The notes below the pieces were generated by a model. That model ran no database searches and was not told where the DNA came from. It saw nothing but the letters and a program-made list of their open reading frames with translations. A DNA stretch of 64,000 nt from Tabrizicola piscis. GTDB taxonomy: Bacteria; Pseudomonadota; Alphaproteobacteria; Rhodobacterales; Rhodobacteraceae. Below are positions 51,261 to 60,628 of the stretch, piece after piece; the stretch's first letter is position 1; each line of letters opens with the position of its first letter. The stretch spans positions 930,001 through 994,000 of the forward strand of contig NZ_CP034328.1 in assembly GCF_003940805.1 (NCBI RefSeq), in the 5' to 3' direction. The position numbers and the translations under genes were made by a program.

Positions 51261-51965
51261 ATGGCCGAGGTTGAAGTCACCACCTTTCCCGAACGCAAGC
51301 GCGGTTCGGGCGTCAAGGTCGTCTACGAGATGCTTCGGGATGAGATCCTGGATCTGAAGCTGCCACCCGGCAGTCCGATTGACGAAGTGCACCTTGCCGA
51401 CCGGTTCGGCATGTCCCGCACCCCGATCCGCGAGGCATTGGTCCGGCTGGCGGGGGAAGGGCTGATCGAAACGCTGCCCAACCGGTCCACGATGGTGTCG
51501 AACATCGACGTGCTGAACCTGCACACCTTCTACGATGCGATTACCCTGATGTACCGGGTGACCACCCGTCTGGCGGCGCAGTATCATCGCCCGGCCGATC
51601 TGGAAAAGATCCGCGCGCATCAGGCCCGCTATGCGGCTTCGGTCGCGGCACAGGATGCGCTGGCGATGGTGGCCACGAACCGTGACCTGCATTCGGCAAT
51701 CGCCGAGGCCGGGCGAAACCCCTATTACACCGCCTTGACGCAGCGCCTTCTGGATGATGGGCGCCGCATTCTGCGCCTGTACTACCATTCCTTCGACGAC
51801 CGCCTGCCGATTGAATATGTTGAAGAGCACGAGGCGATGATCGCCGCGATTGCGGCCCGCGACGTGGACCTGTGTGACCGGATCGCCCGCGCCCATGCCG
51901 ACCAGATCGTGCGCCAGATCCAGAAGCTTTTCGCGCGTGACGAACGGCAGGACATCGCCCTGTAA
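51261..51965 (+). CDS. GntR-family FCD regulator of the hydroxyproline module
   Basis: 234 aa. Winged HTH at ~15-80 (DEVHLADRFGMSRTPIREALVRLAGEGLIE) and FCD domain with NRDLHSAIAEA and EHEAMI metal/effector His residues. It is divergent from nirK but lies directly before the DapA-family and amino-acid transporter genes on its own strand, so those are the likely targets. AT-rich palindromes follow it (51997 and 53077). Confidence 0.87.
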   Translation: MAEVEVTTFPERKRGSGVKVVYEMLRDEILDLKLPPGSPIDEVHLADRFGMSRTPIREALVRLAGEGLIETLPNRSTMVSNIDVLNLHTFYDAITLMYRVTTRLAAQYHRPADLEKIRAHQARYAASVAAQDALAMVATNRDLHSAIAEAGRNPYYTALTQRLLDDGRRILRLYYHSFDDRLPIEYVEEHEAMIAAIAARDVDLCDRIARAHADQIVRQIQKLFARDERQDIAL

Positions 51966-51996
51966 CGGCCATGACTCTCCTGTCGACAAATAAAAT

Positions 51997-52010
51997 ACAA
52001 ATGATATTGT
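51997..52010. promoter_or_regulatory. Candidate GntR operator upstream of the DapA-family gene
   Basis: acaa-N6-ttgt symmetric element in the 112-base gap between the GntR gene and the deaminase gene. AT-rich in an otherwise GC-rich window. Confidence 0.4.
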
Positions 52011-52077
52011 GGCGTCAGTTTCGGCTGACGGACCGCACGGTCACTCCATGCCGAACCCGGACAGGCAGGAGGTTTGG

Positions 52078-53040
52078 ATGGATACCGCGATTTTCACAGG
52101 CGTCATTCCCGCGCTGATGACACCCTGCACGGCAGACCGCCGTCCCGATTTCGACGCCCTTGTGCGCAAGGCGGAGGAGTTGATGACGGCGGGCATGTCG
52201 GCCGTGGTTTACTGCGGGTCGATGGGCGACTGGCCGCTCCTGAGCGATGCGCAGCGCATGGAAGGGGTCGAGCGGTTGGTTCAGGCCGGGCTTCCGGTGA
52301 TCGTCGGGACCGGCGCCGTGAACTCCGCGACCGCCGTGGCGCATGCGGCGCACGCGGCAAAGGTGGGTGCGGCGGGTCTGATGCTGATCCCGCGTGTTCT
52401 GTCGCGCGGGGCGTCGCCGGTGGCACAACGCCACCACTTCAAGGCTTTGCTTGCCGCTGCGCCAGAGCTGCCGGCGGTGATCTACAACAGCCCCTACTAC
52501 GGCTTTGAAACCAAGGCAGACCTGTTCTTCGCCCTGCGGGCCGAGCATCCCAACCTTGTGGGCTTCAAAGAATTCGGTGGGGCAAAGGCAATGACCTATG
52601 CCGCCGAACACATCACCAGCGCTGATGACGGTGTCATCCTGATGGCCGGTGTCGATACCGGGGTGTATCATGGCTATGTCAAATGCGGGGCCGCGGGCAC
52701 CATCACCGGCATCGGCAACGTGATCCCGAAAGAGACGCTGCATTTCGTGGCTCTGGCCAAGGCGGCGGCAGCGGGTGATCTGGAAGCCCGCACCCGCGCA
52801 GCCGAACTGGGCGAGGCGCTGGAAGTGCTGGCGTCGTGGGATGAGGGGTGCGATCTGGTGCTATTCTACAAGTACCTGATGGTCTTGGAAGGCAACGCCG
52901 AATACGGGCTGCACTTCAACCCGACAGATGAATTGACGCCAAGCCAGCGTGGCTGGGCCGAACGGCAGTTTGCGCAGTTCAAGACGTGGTATGCCGAATG
53001 GAACAAGCTGCCCGGCGCTGTCCAGAAATACCGGGCCTGA
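52078..53040 (+). CDS. DapA-family protein, probable 1-pyrroline-4-hydroxy-2-carboxylate deaminase
   Basis: 320 aa from ATG 52078 behind a perfect caggagg. Class I aldolase fold with Schiff-base K164 (VGFKEFGG), Y136 (VIYNSPYYG) and the GSMGD turn in place of GTTGE. The 4-hydroxyproline epimerase and aconitase X in the same module point to the deaminase of hydroxyproline catabolism, giving 2-oxoglutarate semialdehyde. The FAD-dependent hydroxyproline oxidase that would link them is not in the window. Other keto-acid aldolase activities remain possible. Confidence 0.82.
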   Translation: MDTAIFTGVIPALMTPCTADRRPDFDALVRKAEELMTAGMSAVVYCGSMGDWPLLSDAQRMEGVERLVQAGLPVIVGTGAVNSATAVAHAAHAAKVGAAGLMLIPRVLSRGASPVAQRHHFKALLAAAPELPAVIYNSPYYGFETKADLFFALRAEHPNLVGFKEFGGAKAMTYAAEHITSADDGVILMAGVDTGVYHGYVKCGAAGTITGIGNVIPKETLHFVALAKAAAAGDLEARTRAAELGEALEVLASWDEGCDLVLFYKYLMVLEGNAEYGLHFNPTDELTPSQRGWAERQFAQFKTWYAEWNKLPGAVQKYRA

Positions 53041-53076
53041 TCCGCAGGCCCAATCTGCGGCCCTGATCCACCGGCC

Positions 53077-53086
53077 CTGTATACAG
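53077..53086. promoter_or_regulatory. Candidate GntR operator CTGTATACAG
   Basis: Perfect 10-base palindrome containing the TGTATACA core common to FCD-GntR operators, about 85 bases upstream of the amino-acid-binding-protein start, in an AT-rich stretch. Confidence 0.55.
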
Positions 53087-53170
53087 AATGTATTTTAAGA
53101 TTGCTTTGTTTGCATGCAGACCCGATACTTTTCTGACCCAACCAAGAAACGCCAACCCACGGAGGAATAC

Positions 53171-53980
53171 ATGAAACCGTCGATTTTCATCGCTGGCCTT
53201 GTGGCCGCATCCGCAGCGGCCATGCCAGTTCTGGCTGACAAACTTGATGATATCATCGCATCGGGCACGCTGCGCTGTGCGGTCGTGCTGGATTTCCCGC
53301 CCATGGGTTCGCGTGACGCCGACAACAACCCAATCGGCTTTGACGTCGACTACTGCAGCGATTTGGCTGCAGCCCTTGGCGTGACCCCGGAAGTCGTTGA
53401 AACCACCTTCCCCGAGCGGATCCCCGCGCTCATGTCGGGCCGGGTCGACGTTGCCGTCGCCTCGACCTCGGACACGCTGGAGCGGGCCAAGACGGTTGGC
53501 TTCTCGATCCCCTACTACGCCTTTGAAAACGCCGTCGTTGCCAACGAAGGTGTCGAGATGGCGAATTGGGAGGGCATGAAGGGCAAGACCGTTGGCGCCA
53601 CCGCCGGCACCTACGAAGCCATCTGGCTGGAAGGCAAGGTCAAGGAGTGGGGCGAAGGTGAATTCCGGCCCTACCAGAACCAGGCCGATGTGTTCCTTGC
53701 CCTGAGCCAGGGTCAGCTTGACGCCACCGTGTCGACCGTCGAGGTGGCCGAGGCCAATGTCGCATCGGGCAACTTCCCGGGCATCAAGATTGTCGACAAG
53801 GCCCCGATGGTGCCGGACTATGTCGCGCTGATCACCCTGCGCGAGGAATATGGCCTGATCAACTACATGGACCTGTTCATCAACCAGCAGGTCCGCACCG
53901 GCCGCTACGCCGAACTTTACAAGAAGTGGGTGGGCGAAGGTGTGCCGGCTGATCTGACCATCCCCGGCGTCTATCGCTGA
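53171..53980 (+). CDS. Amino-acid ABC transporter substrate-binding protein (family 3)
   Basis: 269 aa from ATG 53171 (acggagg upstream); an in-frame Met 19 codons earlier is inside the leader. Signal peptide ending LA/DKLDD. Family-3 binding-protein sequence: IIASGTLRCAVVLDFPPMG, GFDVDYCSDLAAALG and the hinge GKTVGATAGTYE. It should bind an amino acid or imino acid, by context a hydroxyproline isomer, for the two permeases encoded next. Confidence 0.92.
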   Translation: MKPSIFIAGLVAASAAAMPVLADKLDDIIASGTLRCAVVLDFPPMGSRDADNNPIGFDVDYCSDLAAALGVTPEVVETTFPERIPALMSGRVDVAVASTSDTLERAKTVGFSIPYYAFENAVVANEGVEMANWEGMKGKTVGATAGTYEAIWLEGKVKEWGEGEFRPYQNQADVFLALSQGQLDATVSTVEVAEANVASGNFPGIKIVDKAPMVPDYVALITLREEYGLINYMDLFINQQVRTGRYAELYKKWVGEGVPADLTIPGVYR

Positions 53981-54000
53981 TCTGGTTGGCTTGATAGAGT

Positions 54001-54020
54001 GCGGGGGGGCAACCCCCCGC
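54001..54020 (+). other. Intercistronic hairpin with GCAA tetraloop
   Basis: Perfect 8-bp arms gcgggggg / ccccccgc closing a GNRA-type gcaa loop, 20 bases after the binding-protein stop and 33 bases before the permease. No T-run: likely an RNA-stabilising or processing stem. Confidence 0.65.
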
Positions 54021-54052
54021 ATTGCTGTTGTGCAGACTGACCGGGGGCGGCC

Positions 54053-54718
54053 ATGTTCAACTACAACTTCCGCTGGAATCAGGCGCTCGACTCGCTTCCG
54101 CAGATGCTGGAAGGCGCGCTTGTCACCATCGAGATCGCGGTCCTGTCCATGGTCATCGGGATCAGCATCGCCATGGTGCTGACGCTGTTCCGGCTGTCCG
54201 GCAACCGAGTGTTGTCCGCCATCACCACGACATGGGTGGAGATTGCCCGCAACACCCCGGCGCTGTTTCAGATCTACATGGTACACTTCGGCCTTGGCGG
54301 GTTCGGCATCCATCTGTCACCCTACATGTCGCTGCTGATCGGGATTGCCTTCAACAACGCTGGCTACCTGACCGAGAACTTTCGTGGCGCTCTCAAGGCC
54401 ATCCCCGATACGCAGACCCGTTCCGCCCGATCCTTGGGCATGACGCCGATCCAGGCCTTCCAGCATGTCGTCATGCCGCAGATGCTGCGGATCTCGTTCC
54501 TGCCGATGACCAACCAGATGGTCTGGGCGATCCTGATGACATCGCTTGGCGCGGTGGTGGCGATGAACACTGACCTTTATGGCGTGACAAGCGACCTGAA
54601 CGCCCGCACCTTCCGCACGTTCGAGCTGTTCGCCATCGCGGCCGTGATCTTCTACCTGCTGACCAAGGCAATCACCCTGTCGGCCCGGCTGCTTGCGGCC
54701 CGGCTGTTCCGGTATTGA
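54053..54718 (+). CDS. Amino-acid ABC transporter permease (HisM/GlnP type)
   Basis: 221 aa with about five helices. The N-terminal FRWNQALDSLPQMLEGALVTIEIA and the EAA-type loop ENFRGALKAIPDTQTRSARSLGMTP are typical of polar-amino-acid permeases. Start ATG 54053 follows the hairpin and gggggcggcc. It pairs with the next permease gene, 12 bases below. Confidence 0.9.
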   Translation: MFNYNFRWNQALDSLPQMLEGALVTIEIAVLSMVIGISIAMVLTLFRLSGNRVLSAITTTWVEIARNTPALFQIYMVHFGLGGFGIHLSPYMSLLIGIAFNNAGYLTENFRGALKAIPDTQTRSARSLGMTPIQAFQHVVMPQMLRISFLPMTNQMVWAILMTSLGAVVAMNTDLYGVTSDLNARTFRTFELFAIAAVIFYLLTKAITLSARLLAARLFRY

Positions 54719-54730
54719 GGGGGCAGCGCG

Positions 54731-55384
54731 ATGTTTGACACTGCCCTTACGGCCAATGACCTGATCTTTCTGGCCAAAGGCGCCGGGATGACGCTGATCG
54801 TCACCGCGATCTCGGTGTTTTTCGGCACGATCCTTGGCATCCTCTTTGGGGTGATCCGCTATCAGGTCGGCGCGTGGTGGTTCGCGCCGATGACCTTTGT
54901 CCTGGATGTGTTCCGGTCAATCCCGCTGCTGATCCAGCTGGTGCTGGCCAATGCCTTCGTCACGACCGTGCTGGGCTGGCGCATCTCGGGCTTTACGGTG
55001 GCCTGCGGGGTGCTGTCGCTTTACACGGCCGCCTATTGTGCCGAAATCGTGCGGGGCGCGATCGAGTCTGTCCCGCAGACGCTGCGCCGGGCGGCGCGGT
55101 CGCTGGGCATGACCTGGGGGCAGGACATGACCAGCATCGTCCTGCCACTGGCGACCCGCGTGGCCCTGCCCTCGTGGATCGGTCTGGCGCTTGGGGTGAT
55201 GAAGGATTCGGCGCTGGTCTACATCGTGCAAGTGGTCGAGCTTCTGAAATCCACGCAGACCCTGATCACCCGCCTGCAAGAGCCGCTGTTCCTGCTGATG
55301 ATCTGCGGGCTGTTCTACTTCATCATCTCCTTCCCGCTTGCCCGCTTTGGCGGTTATCTGGAAAAACGGTGGTCCAATGATTGA
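54731..55384 (+). CDS. Amino-acid ABC transporter permease (HisQ/GlnP type)
   Basis: 217 aa; membrane helices and the EAA loop CAEIVRGAIESVPQTLRRAARSLGMT. Forms the heterodimeric channel with the preceding permease. Its last codons overlap the ATPase start by 8 bases, coupling their translation. Confidence 0.9.
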   Translation: MFDTALTANDLIFLAKGAGMTLIVTAISVFFGTILGILFGVIRYQVGAWWFAPMTFVLDVFRSIPLLIQLVLANAFVTTVLGWRISGFTVACGVLSLYTAAYCAEIVRGAIESVPQTLRRAARSLGMTWGQDMTSIVLPLATRVALPSWIGLALGVMKDSALVYIVQVVELLKSTQTLITRLQEPLFLLMICGLFYFIISFPLARFGGYLEKRWSND

Positions 55385-56099
55385 GATCGAGAATGTCCGC
55401 AAATCCTTTGGCCCGCTGGAGGTTCTGAAAGGGATCAACCTGACGGTGGCGAAGGGCGAGGTGCTGACCGTGATCGGCGGATCGGGGTCAGGGAAGTCCA
55501 CGCTGCTGACCTGCATCAACGGTCTGGAGGCCATCGATTCTGGCCGTATCCTTGTTGACGGTGTCGAAGTCCATGCCAAGGCAACCGACATCAACAAGCT
55601 GCGTCAGAAGATCGGGATCGTCTTTCAGCAGTGGAATGCTTTCCCGCATCTGACGGTGCTGGAGAATGTCATGCTGGCGCAGGTGAAGGTCCTGAAACGC
55701 TCCAAGGCTGAGGCTGAGGCCGAGGCCGAGCGTCAGTTGAACCATGTGGGCCTTGGCGACAAGCTGACGGTCTACCCCTCGCGGCTGTCCGGGGGCCAGC
55801 AACAGCGCATGGCAATCGCCCGCGCGCTGGCCATGTCGCCGAATTACATGCTGTTTGACGAGGTGACGTCTGCGCTGGACCCGCAGCTTGTGGGCGAAGT
55901 GCTGGACACGCTGCGGATGCTGGCGTCCGAAGGGATGACGATGATCGTTGTCACGCATGAGATGAAGTTCGCGCGTGAAGTGTCAGACCGGGTGGCGTTC
56001 TTCCACAAGGGGGTCATGGCCGAGATCGCAGCACCCGAAGCGCTGTTCGACGCGCCCAAGGACCCGGAATTGCGGCAGTTCCTCTCCGCCACGCATTAG
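55377..56099 (+). CDS. Amino-acid ABC transporter ATP-binding protein
   Basis: 240 aa from ATG 55377, within the end of the permease gene; the frame is open earlier but MIEIENVRKSFG fits the family start. Walker A GGSGSGKST, signature LSGGQQQR, Walker B MLFDEVTSALDP, switch His in VVTHEM. GlnQ/HisP-type ATPase energising the importer. Last gene of the transporter operon proper; the epimerase follows after 44 bases. Confidence 0.94.
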   Translation: MIEIENVRKSFGPLEVLKGINLTVAKGEVLTVIGGSGSGKSTLLTCINGLEAIDSGRILVDGVEVHAKATDINKLRQKIGIVFQQWNAFPHLTVLENVMLAQVKVLKRSKAEAEAEAERQLNHVGLGDKLTVYPSRLSGGQQQRMAIARALAMSPNYMLFDEVTSALDPQLVGEVLDTLRMLASEGMTMIVVTHEMKFAREVSDRVAFFHKGVMAEIAAPEALFDAPKDPELRQFLSATH

Positions 56100-56143
56100 C
56101 ACGGGACGCAGGTCCCTTTCGCCCCCACCGACCCCGAGGCCAG

Positions 56144-57145
56144 ATGACCACCCATACTTTTTCCTGCATCGACGGGCACACCTGTGGCAATCCCGTTCGC
56201 CTTGTGGCGGGCGGCGGCCCCCGCCTCATGGGAGCGGACATGCTGGAACGCCGGGCCCACTTTCTGCGCGACTATGACTGGATCCGCACGGGTCTGATGT
56301 TCGAACCGCGCGGGCATGACATGATGTCAGGCTCGATCCTTTATCCGCCAACGCGGGAGGATTGCGATGTGGCGGTGCTGTTCATCGAAACATCGGGCTG
56401 CCTGCCGATGTGCGGGCACGGCACCATCGGAACAATCACGATGGGCATCGAGAACGGCCTGATCACCCCGCGCGCGCCGGGGCGGTTGTCCATCGAGGCC
56501 CCGGCAGGCAAGGTCGACATCGCCTATCGCCAAGAGGGGCGCTTTGTCGAGGAAGTGCGCCTGACCAACGTCCCCTCCTACCTCCACGCCGAAGGGCTGA
56601 CCGCCGAAGTCGAGGGGCTGGGCGAGATTGTGGTGGATGTGGCCTATGGCGGCAACTTCTACGCCATTGTCGAACCGCAACGGAACTTCCGCGACATGGC
56701 CGATTTCACGGCCGGAGAGTTGATCGGGCTTTCTCCAAAGCTGCGCGCGGCACTGAACGCGAAGTATGACTTCGTTCACCCCGAACATCCCGCCATCAAC
56801 GGGCTGAGCCATATCCAATGGACGGGAAGCCCAACTGTTCCCGGTGCCCATGCCCGCAACGCCGTGTTCTACGGCGACAAGGCGATTGACCGTAGCCCCT
56901 GCGGCACGGGGACTTCGGCGCGCATGGCGCAGCTTGTGGCCAAGGGCAGGCTGTCGGTGGGCGACGAATTCCACCACGAATCCATCATCGGGTCGATCTT
57001 CAAGGGCCGGGTCGAGGCCGCGGCATCCGTTGCGGACCGACCGGCCATCATCCCCTCAATCGCTGGCTGGGCACGCATGACCGGGTACAACACCATCTTC
57101 ATCGACGACCGCGATCCCTTTGCGCATGGGTTTGTCGTCAAATGA
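56144..57145 (+). CDS. 4-hydroxyproline 2-epimerase (proline racemase family)
   Basis: 333 aa. Both catalytic cysteines are present: C90 in PMCGHGTIG and C253 in [10 protein letters not shown]. Cys at both places indicates an epimerase or racemase; trans-3-hydroxyproline dehydratases have Ser or Thr at one. The substrate-recognition segment and context (DapA-family deaminase, aconitase X, amino-acid transporter) favour trans-4-hydroxy-L-proline to cis-4-hydroxy-D-proline. Proline racemase is the main alternative. Overlaps the next gene by 4 bases. Confidence 0.88.
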   Translation: MTTHTFSCIDGHTCGNPVRLVAGGGPRLMGADMLERRAHFLRDYDWIRTGLMFEPRGHDMMSGSILYPPTREDCDVAVLFIETSGCLPMCGHGTIGTITMGIENGLITPRAPGRLSIEAPAGKVDIAYRQEGRFVEEVRLTNVPSYLHAEGLTAEVEGLGEIVVDVAYGGNFYAIVEPQRNFRDMADFTAGELIGLSPKLRAALNAKYDFVHPEHPAINGLSHIQWTGSPTVPGAHARNAVFYGDKAIDRSPCGTGTSARMAQLVAKGRLSVGDEFHHESIIGSIFKGRVEAAASVADRPAIIPSIAGWARMTGYNTIFIDDRDPFAHGFVVK

Positions 57146-58818
57146 CCGGAATGGCGCAATCCATCCTGCCGGGCGAGGCTGCGGGCAAGGTTCTGGCCTG
57201 CAATGAACCGATCAGCTTCTGGGGCGGGGTTGACCCCGCAACGGGCCGGGTGATCGACGTGCACCATCCGCTGGCAGGACAAAGCATTGCCGGGCGCATC
57301 CTTGTCATGCCGGGCACGCGCGGGTCCTGTACGGGGTCGGGCGTGCTTTTGGACATGGTGCTGAACGGGCACGCGCCCGCCGCCCTTGTGTTTGCTGAAC
57401 CAGAGGACGTGGTAACTTTGGGCGCGATGATCGGGGCGGCGATGTTTGGCCGCCCCCTGCCCGTCCTGCGCCTGACCCGGGATGCCTTTGACGCGCTGGC
57501 GCAGGCGGAGACCGCCCGCATCACCGAAACCGAGATCACCGCGGATGGCCTGACGATCCCGGTCACGCCCCCCGCCACGGCAGCGCTTGACCTGACGCCC
57601 GCGGACCGCGCCATGCTGGACGGCACGCAGGGCGAGGCGACGGCACAGGCCATGCGCATCCTGTGCGCCATGGCCGCCAATCAAGGGGCCACCCGGCTGA
57701 TCGACGTGACCCAAGGCCATATCGACGGCTGCATCTATGCCAGCCCCGCCAATCTGACATTTGCCGAAAAGATGGCTGACATGGGGGCCAAGGTCTGCAT
57801 CCCGACCACGATGAATGCCATTTCCGTTGATCACGCCAACTGGCGGGCGCAGGGCGTGCCGCCGCTGTTCGGCGGCCCGGCGCAACGGCTGGCGGATGCC
57901 TATGTCCGCATGGGTTGCCAGCCCACCTTCACCTGCTCGCCCTATCTTCTGGACACCGCCCCCTCCGAAGGCGAGGCCATCGCCTGGTCGGAATCCAACG
58001 CGGTGATCTATGCCAATACCGTTCTGGGCGCGCGTACGGCCAAACACCCGGACTTCCTTGACCTGTGCATCGCCATGACTGGGCGCGCGCCGCTTGCCGG
58101 GGTCTATCTGGACGGCCCGCGGCAGGCGCGGCGGATCATCGACGTTGACCTGCCGGACAGCATTGACGATGCGTTCTGGCCGCTTCTCGGCTGGCTGGCT
58201 GGCAAGGCCGCACCCGACCGGATTCCGCTGTTGCGGGGGGTGGCCGCCGCCCGACCCACGCCCGAGAACCTGAAGGCGGTCTGCGCGGCGTTCGGCACAA
58301 CCTCGGCCGCGCCGATGCTGCATGTCGAGGGGGTCACCCCCGAAGCGCATTGCGTGGCGCCCGACGCCGATCATGCCCGCATCACCAAGGCCGACATGGT
58401 GGCAGGCTGGACTACCTTGAATGACGGGCCCGAGGCGGTGGAACTGGTGGCGATTGGCAGCCCGCACGCCTCGTTGATCGAATGTCGCGCGCTGGCCGAT
58501 GCGCTGGGCGGGCGGTCAACCTTGGTTGCGACGATTGTCACCGCAGGCCGGGCGGTCATGGCAGAGGCGAAGGCCGAGGGCACCTTGGCCCGGCTGGAGG
58601 CTTCTGGCGTGCAGATCCTGCCCGATCTGTGCTGGTGTTCAATCTCAGAACCCGTCTTTCCCCCCGGTACCCGCGCACTGATGACCAACTCGGGCAAATA
58701 CGCCCATTACGGCCCCGGCCTTTCCGGCCGGGCGGTCAGGTTCGGCGGCCTGTCCGCCTGTGCCGAAGCGGCTGTGACCGGCCATGCGACGCATGCGCTT
58801 CCGCCCTGGCTTGCATAA
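57142..58818 (+). CDS. Aconitase X (fused small and large domains), probable cis-3-hydroxy-L-proline dehydratase
   Basis: 558 aa. N-terminal ~130 residues are the DUF126 swivel domain ([34 protein letters not shown]); the rest is the DUF521 large domain ([46 protein letters not shown]). Fused bacterial AcnX proteins are known as cis-3-hydroxyproline dehydratases, using an iron-sulfur or metal centre; archaeal split forms act in mevalonate metabolism. ATGA overlap with the epimerase supports a common hydroxyproline pathway. Confidence 0.88.
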   Translation: MTGMAQSILPGEAAGKVLACNEPISFWGGVDPATGRVIDVHHPLAGQSIAGRILVMPGTRGSCTGSGVLLDMVLNGHAPAALVFAEPEDVVTLGAMIGAAMFGRPLPVLRLTRDAFDALAQAETARITETEITADGLTIPVTPPATAALDLTPADRAMLDGTQGEATAQAMRILCAMAANQGATRLIDVTQGHIDGCIYASPANLTFAEKMADMGAKVCIPTTMNAISVDHANWRAQGVPPLFGGPAQRLADAYVRMGCQPTFTCSPYLLDTAPSEGEAIAWSESNAVIYANTVLGARTAKHPDFLDLCIAMTGRAPLAGVYLDGPRQARRIIDVDLPDSIDDAFWPLLGWLAGKAAPDRIPLLRGVAAARPTPENLKAVCAAFGTTSAAPMLHVEGVTPEAHCVAPDADHARITKADMVAGWTTLNDGPEAVELVAIGSPHASLIECRALADALGGRSTLVATIVTAGRAVMAEAKAEGTLARLEASGVQILPDLCWCSISEPVFPPGTRALMTNSGKYAHYGPGLSGRAVRFGGLSACAEAAVTGHATHALPPWLA

Positions 58819-58904
58819 GGCGGACGGGCCCGGTTGGACCGTTCTGCGGCCATGCTCTCGACCACCCTATCGCCTGATGCACAGTTGTGCGCTATGGCGG
58901 CAGG

Positions 58905-59570
58905 ATGAAACTTGTCATCCTTGATTGCGACGGCGTCCTGATCGACAGCGAAGTCATCAGCGCACAGATGCTGATCGAAGAACTGGCCTGCCTTGGCGTG
59001 CAGATCGACATGGCCTTTGTCGCACGGCATTTCCTTGGCCGGAGTTACCCCACCGTGATGCAGACGATCCGCGAGGATTTCGGGCTTGACCTGTCCCCGG
59101 GGTTTGAGGCGCAGTACCGCGACCGATTGCTGCGGGCCTTTGAAGACCGGCTGACGATCATGCCCGGGGTGAACGATTTCCTTGACGCGCTGACACTGCC
59201 AGTGGCGGTTGCCACATCGTCGTCACCGCGCCGGGTCGAGGCGTCGTTGCGGCGGGTCGGGCTTTGGGACAGGTTGGGGCCGGTGACCTTTACCGCCAGT
59301 CTGGTGGAACGGGGCAAGCCGGCGCCGGACTTGTTCCTGCATGTGGCCAAGGCGATGCAGGTGCTGCCCGAGGACTGCATCGTGATCGAGGACAGCCTGC
59401 CGGGCTTGCGGGCGGGGCTGGCGGCCGGGATGCAGGTCTGGCATTTCGTGGGCGGCAGCCACATGCAGCCGGCCCCGCCCGAAGTGCCTGCCGACACGCG
59501 CCCGCACCATAGATTTGCGCAGTTCGCCGAATTCTTTCAGATTGCGCCTGAACTTCAGAGGCAGAGATGA
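58905..59570 (+). CDS. HAD-family hydrolase (beta-phosphoglucomutase-like)
   Basis: 221 aa from ATG 58905 (cggcagg upstream). HAD motif I DCDGVLIDSE (nucleophile Asp), motif II in VATSSSP, motif III Lys in ERGKPAPDLF, and motif IV VIEDSLPGLRAG. Cap-type I sugar-phosphate phosphatase or phosphomutase. It overlaps the SorC regulator by 4 bases and belongs with the polyol operon; dephosphorylating a sugar phosphate is a plausible role. Confidence 0.9.
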   Translation: MKLVILDCDGVLIDSEVISAQMLIEELACLGVQIDMAFVARHFLGRSYPTVMQTIREDFGLDLSPGFEAQYRDRLLRAFEDRLTIMPGVNDFLDALTLPVAVATSSSPRRVEASLRRVGLWDRLGPVTFTASLVERGKPAPDLFLHVAKAMQVLPEDCIVIEDSLPGLRAGLAAGMQVWHFVGGSHMQPAPPEVPADTRPHHRFAQFAEFFQIAPELQRQR

Positions 59571-60523
59571 GTCGCCCGGACCCCGAACCCACCCCGCAGG
59601 ACGAAGCGGCCCGCGCTGGCTGGCTGTATTATGTCGGCGGGATGACTCAGGATCAGATCGCAGCGGAACTGGGCGTGTCACGCCAGCGGGCCCAGCGCCT
59701 TGTCAGCCGGGCCATGAGCGAAGGGCTGATCCACGTCCGTCTGCACCACCGCATCGGGGCCTGTCTTGATCTGGAAGCCGCCCTGACCGCCCGGTTTGGC
59801 CTGACGCGGGCAAGGGTTGTGCCCGGGCTTGGCCCGGGTGCCGATCCGGTGCGTGCGATCGCCCCCGCTGCCGCGGCCGAGTTGGAGCGCTTCCTTCGGA
59901 TGCCGGAACCGATGGTCATCGGGCTTGGCACGGGTCGGGCGATGCGGGGCATGATCGACGCAATGGTCGACATGGAGGCCCCGCAGCACCGTCTTGTCAG
60001 TCTGATCGGGAACATTGCGCCTGACGGGTCGGCCTCGTTCTTCGACGTGGTGATGCGGATTGCCGACAAGGTGCGTGCTCCGCATTACCCCATGCCGGTT
60101 CCCGTGATTTCCCCCACGGTCGAAGAGAACGCGGCGTTCCATGCTCTGCCCCCGGTGCGCCGGGTCGTGGACCTTGCGCGGAATGCGGATGTGGTCTTCG
60201 TCGGTGTCGGGCAGATGTCCGACGATGCGCCGCTGCTGAAGGATGGCTTCGTGTCGCGTGCCGATCTGGACGAAATGCAGGCGGCGGGTGCCACGGGCGA
60301 AGTTGCCGGCTGGGTGTTCGATTCGCAGGGTACTTACCTGGACTTTGGCACCAACCGCCGCACCGGAGGGGTGCGCGTGACCCCCGGACTGGATCGCCCC
60401 GCAATCGGGATTGCTGCGGGTGCATCCAAGGTTCCAGCCATCTTCGGCGCCCTGAAATCCCGCATCATCAATGGCCTGGTGACTGACGAGGCGACGGCAA
60501 AGGCGCTTCTCGCCCACCCCTGA
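59567..60523 (+). CDS. SorC/DeoR-like sugar-binding transcriptional regulator
   Basis: 318 aa. HTH at about residues 20-50 (MTQDQIAAELGVSRQRAQRLVSRA) and the SorC effector domain with GLGTGRAMRGMID and GVGQMSDDAPLL, which binds a sugar or sugar phosphate. Translation overlaps the HAD stop. It precedes the smo-type transporter, whose promoter has a TGAGCA inverted repeat, so it probably regulates polyol uptake. Confidence 0.92.
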   Translation: MSRPDPEPTPQDEAARAGWLYYVGGMTQDQIAAELGVSRQRAQRLVSRAMSEGLIHVRLHHRIGACLDLEAALTARFGLTRARVVPGLGPGADPVRAIAPAAAAELERFLRMPEPMVIGLGTGRAMRGMIDAMVDMEAPQHRLVSLIGNIAPDGSASFFDVVMRIADKVRAPHYPMPVPVISPTVEENAAFHALPPVRRVVDLARNADVVFVGVGQMSDDAPLLKDGFVSRADLDEMQAAGATGEVAGWVFDSQGTYLDFGTNRRTGGVRVTPGLDRPAIGIAAGASKVPAIFGALKSRIINGLVTDEATAKALLAHP

Positions 60524-60572
60524 TGGCTGCAGGTGCGGCGGAACAGGGGGATTGACAAGTCACCGGCAAATG

Positions 60573-60605
60573 TGAGCATTTACCCACCTAGCGATGATTT
60601 GCTCA
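60573..60605. promoter_or_regulatory. SorC-type operator, TGAGCA inverted repeat
   Basis: tgagca (60573-60578) and tgctca (60600-60605) separated by 21 bases; flanks gtgagcattt and atttgctcat extend the symmetry. Located 24-56 bases upstream of the binding-protein ATG, right behind the SorC gene. Confidence 0.55.
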
Positions 60606-60628
60606 TACGCTTGTCCAGGGAGGATACC

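Noticed and set aside
49526..51274. 582-codon plus-strand ORF across nirK and nirV
   Set aside because: The minus strand encodes all copper ligands of NirK and the SUMF1 fold of NirV; the long opposite frame is a GC-driven shadow.
54001..54020. Poly-G/poly-C stretch as a phase-variable tract
   Set aside because: It is a complementary G/C stem with a tetraloop in a non-coding gap, so length change would not alter a reading frame.
56869..58467. 532-codon minus-strand ORF opposite aconitase X
   Set aside because: No recognisable domain, His/Arg/Gly-rich shadow; the plus strand carries two conserved domains.
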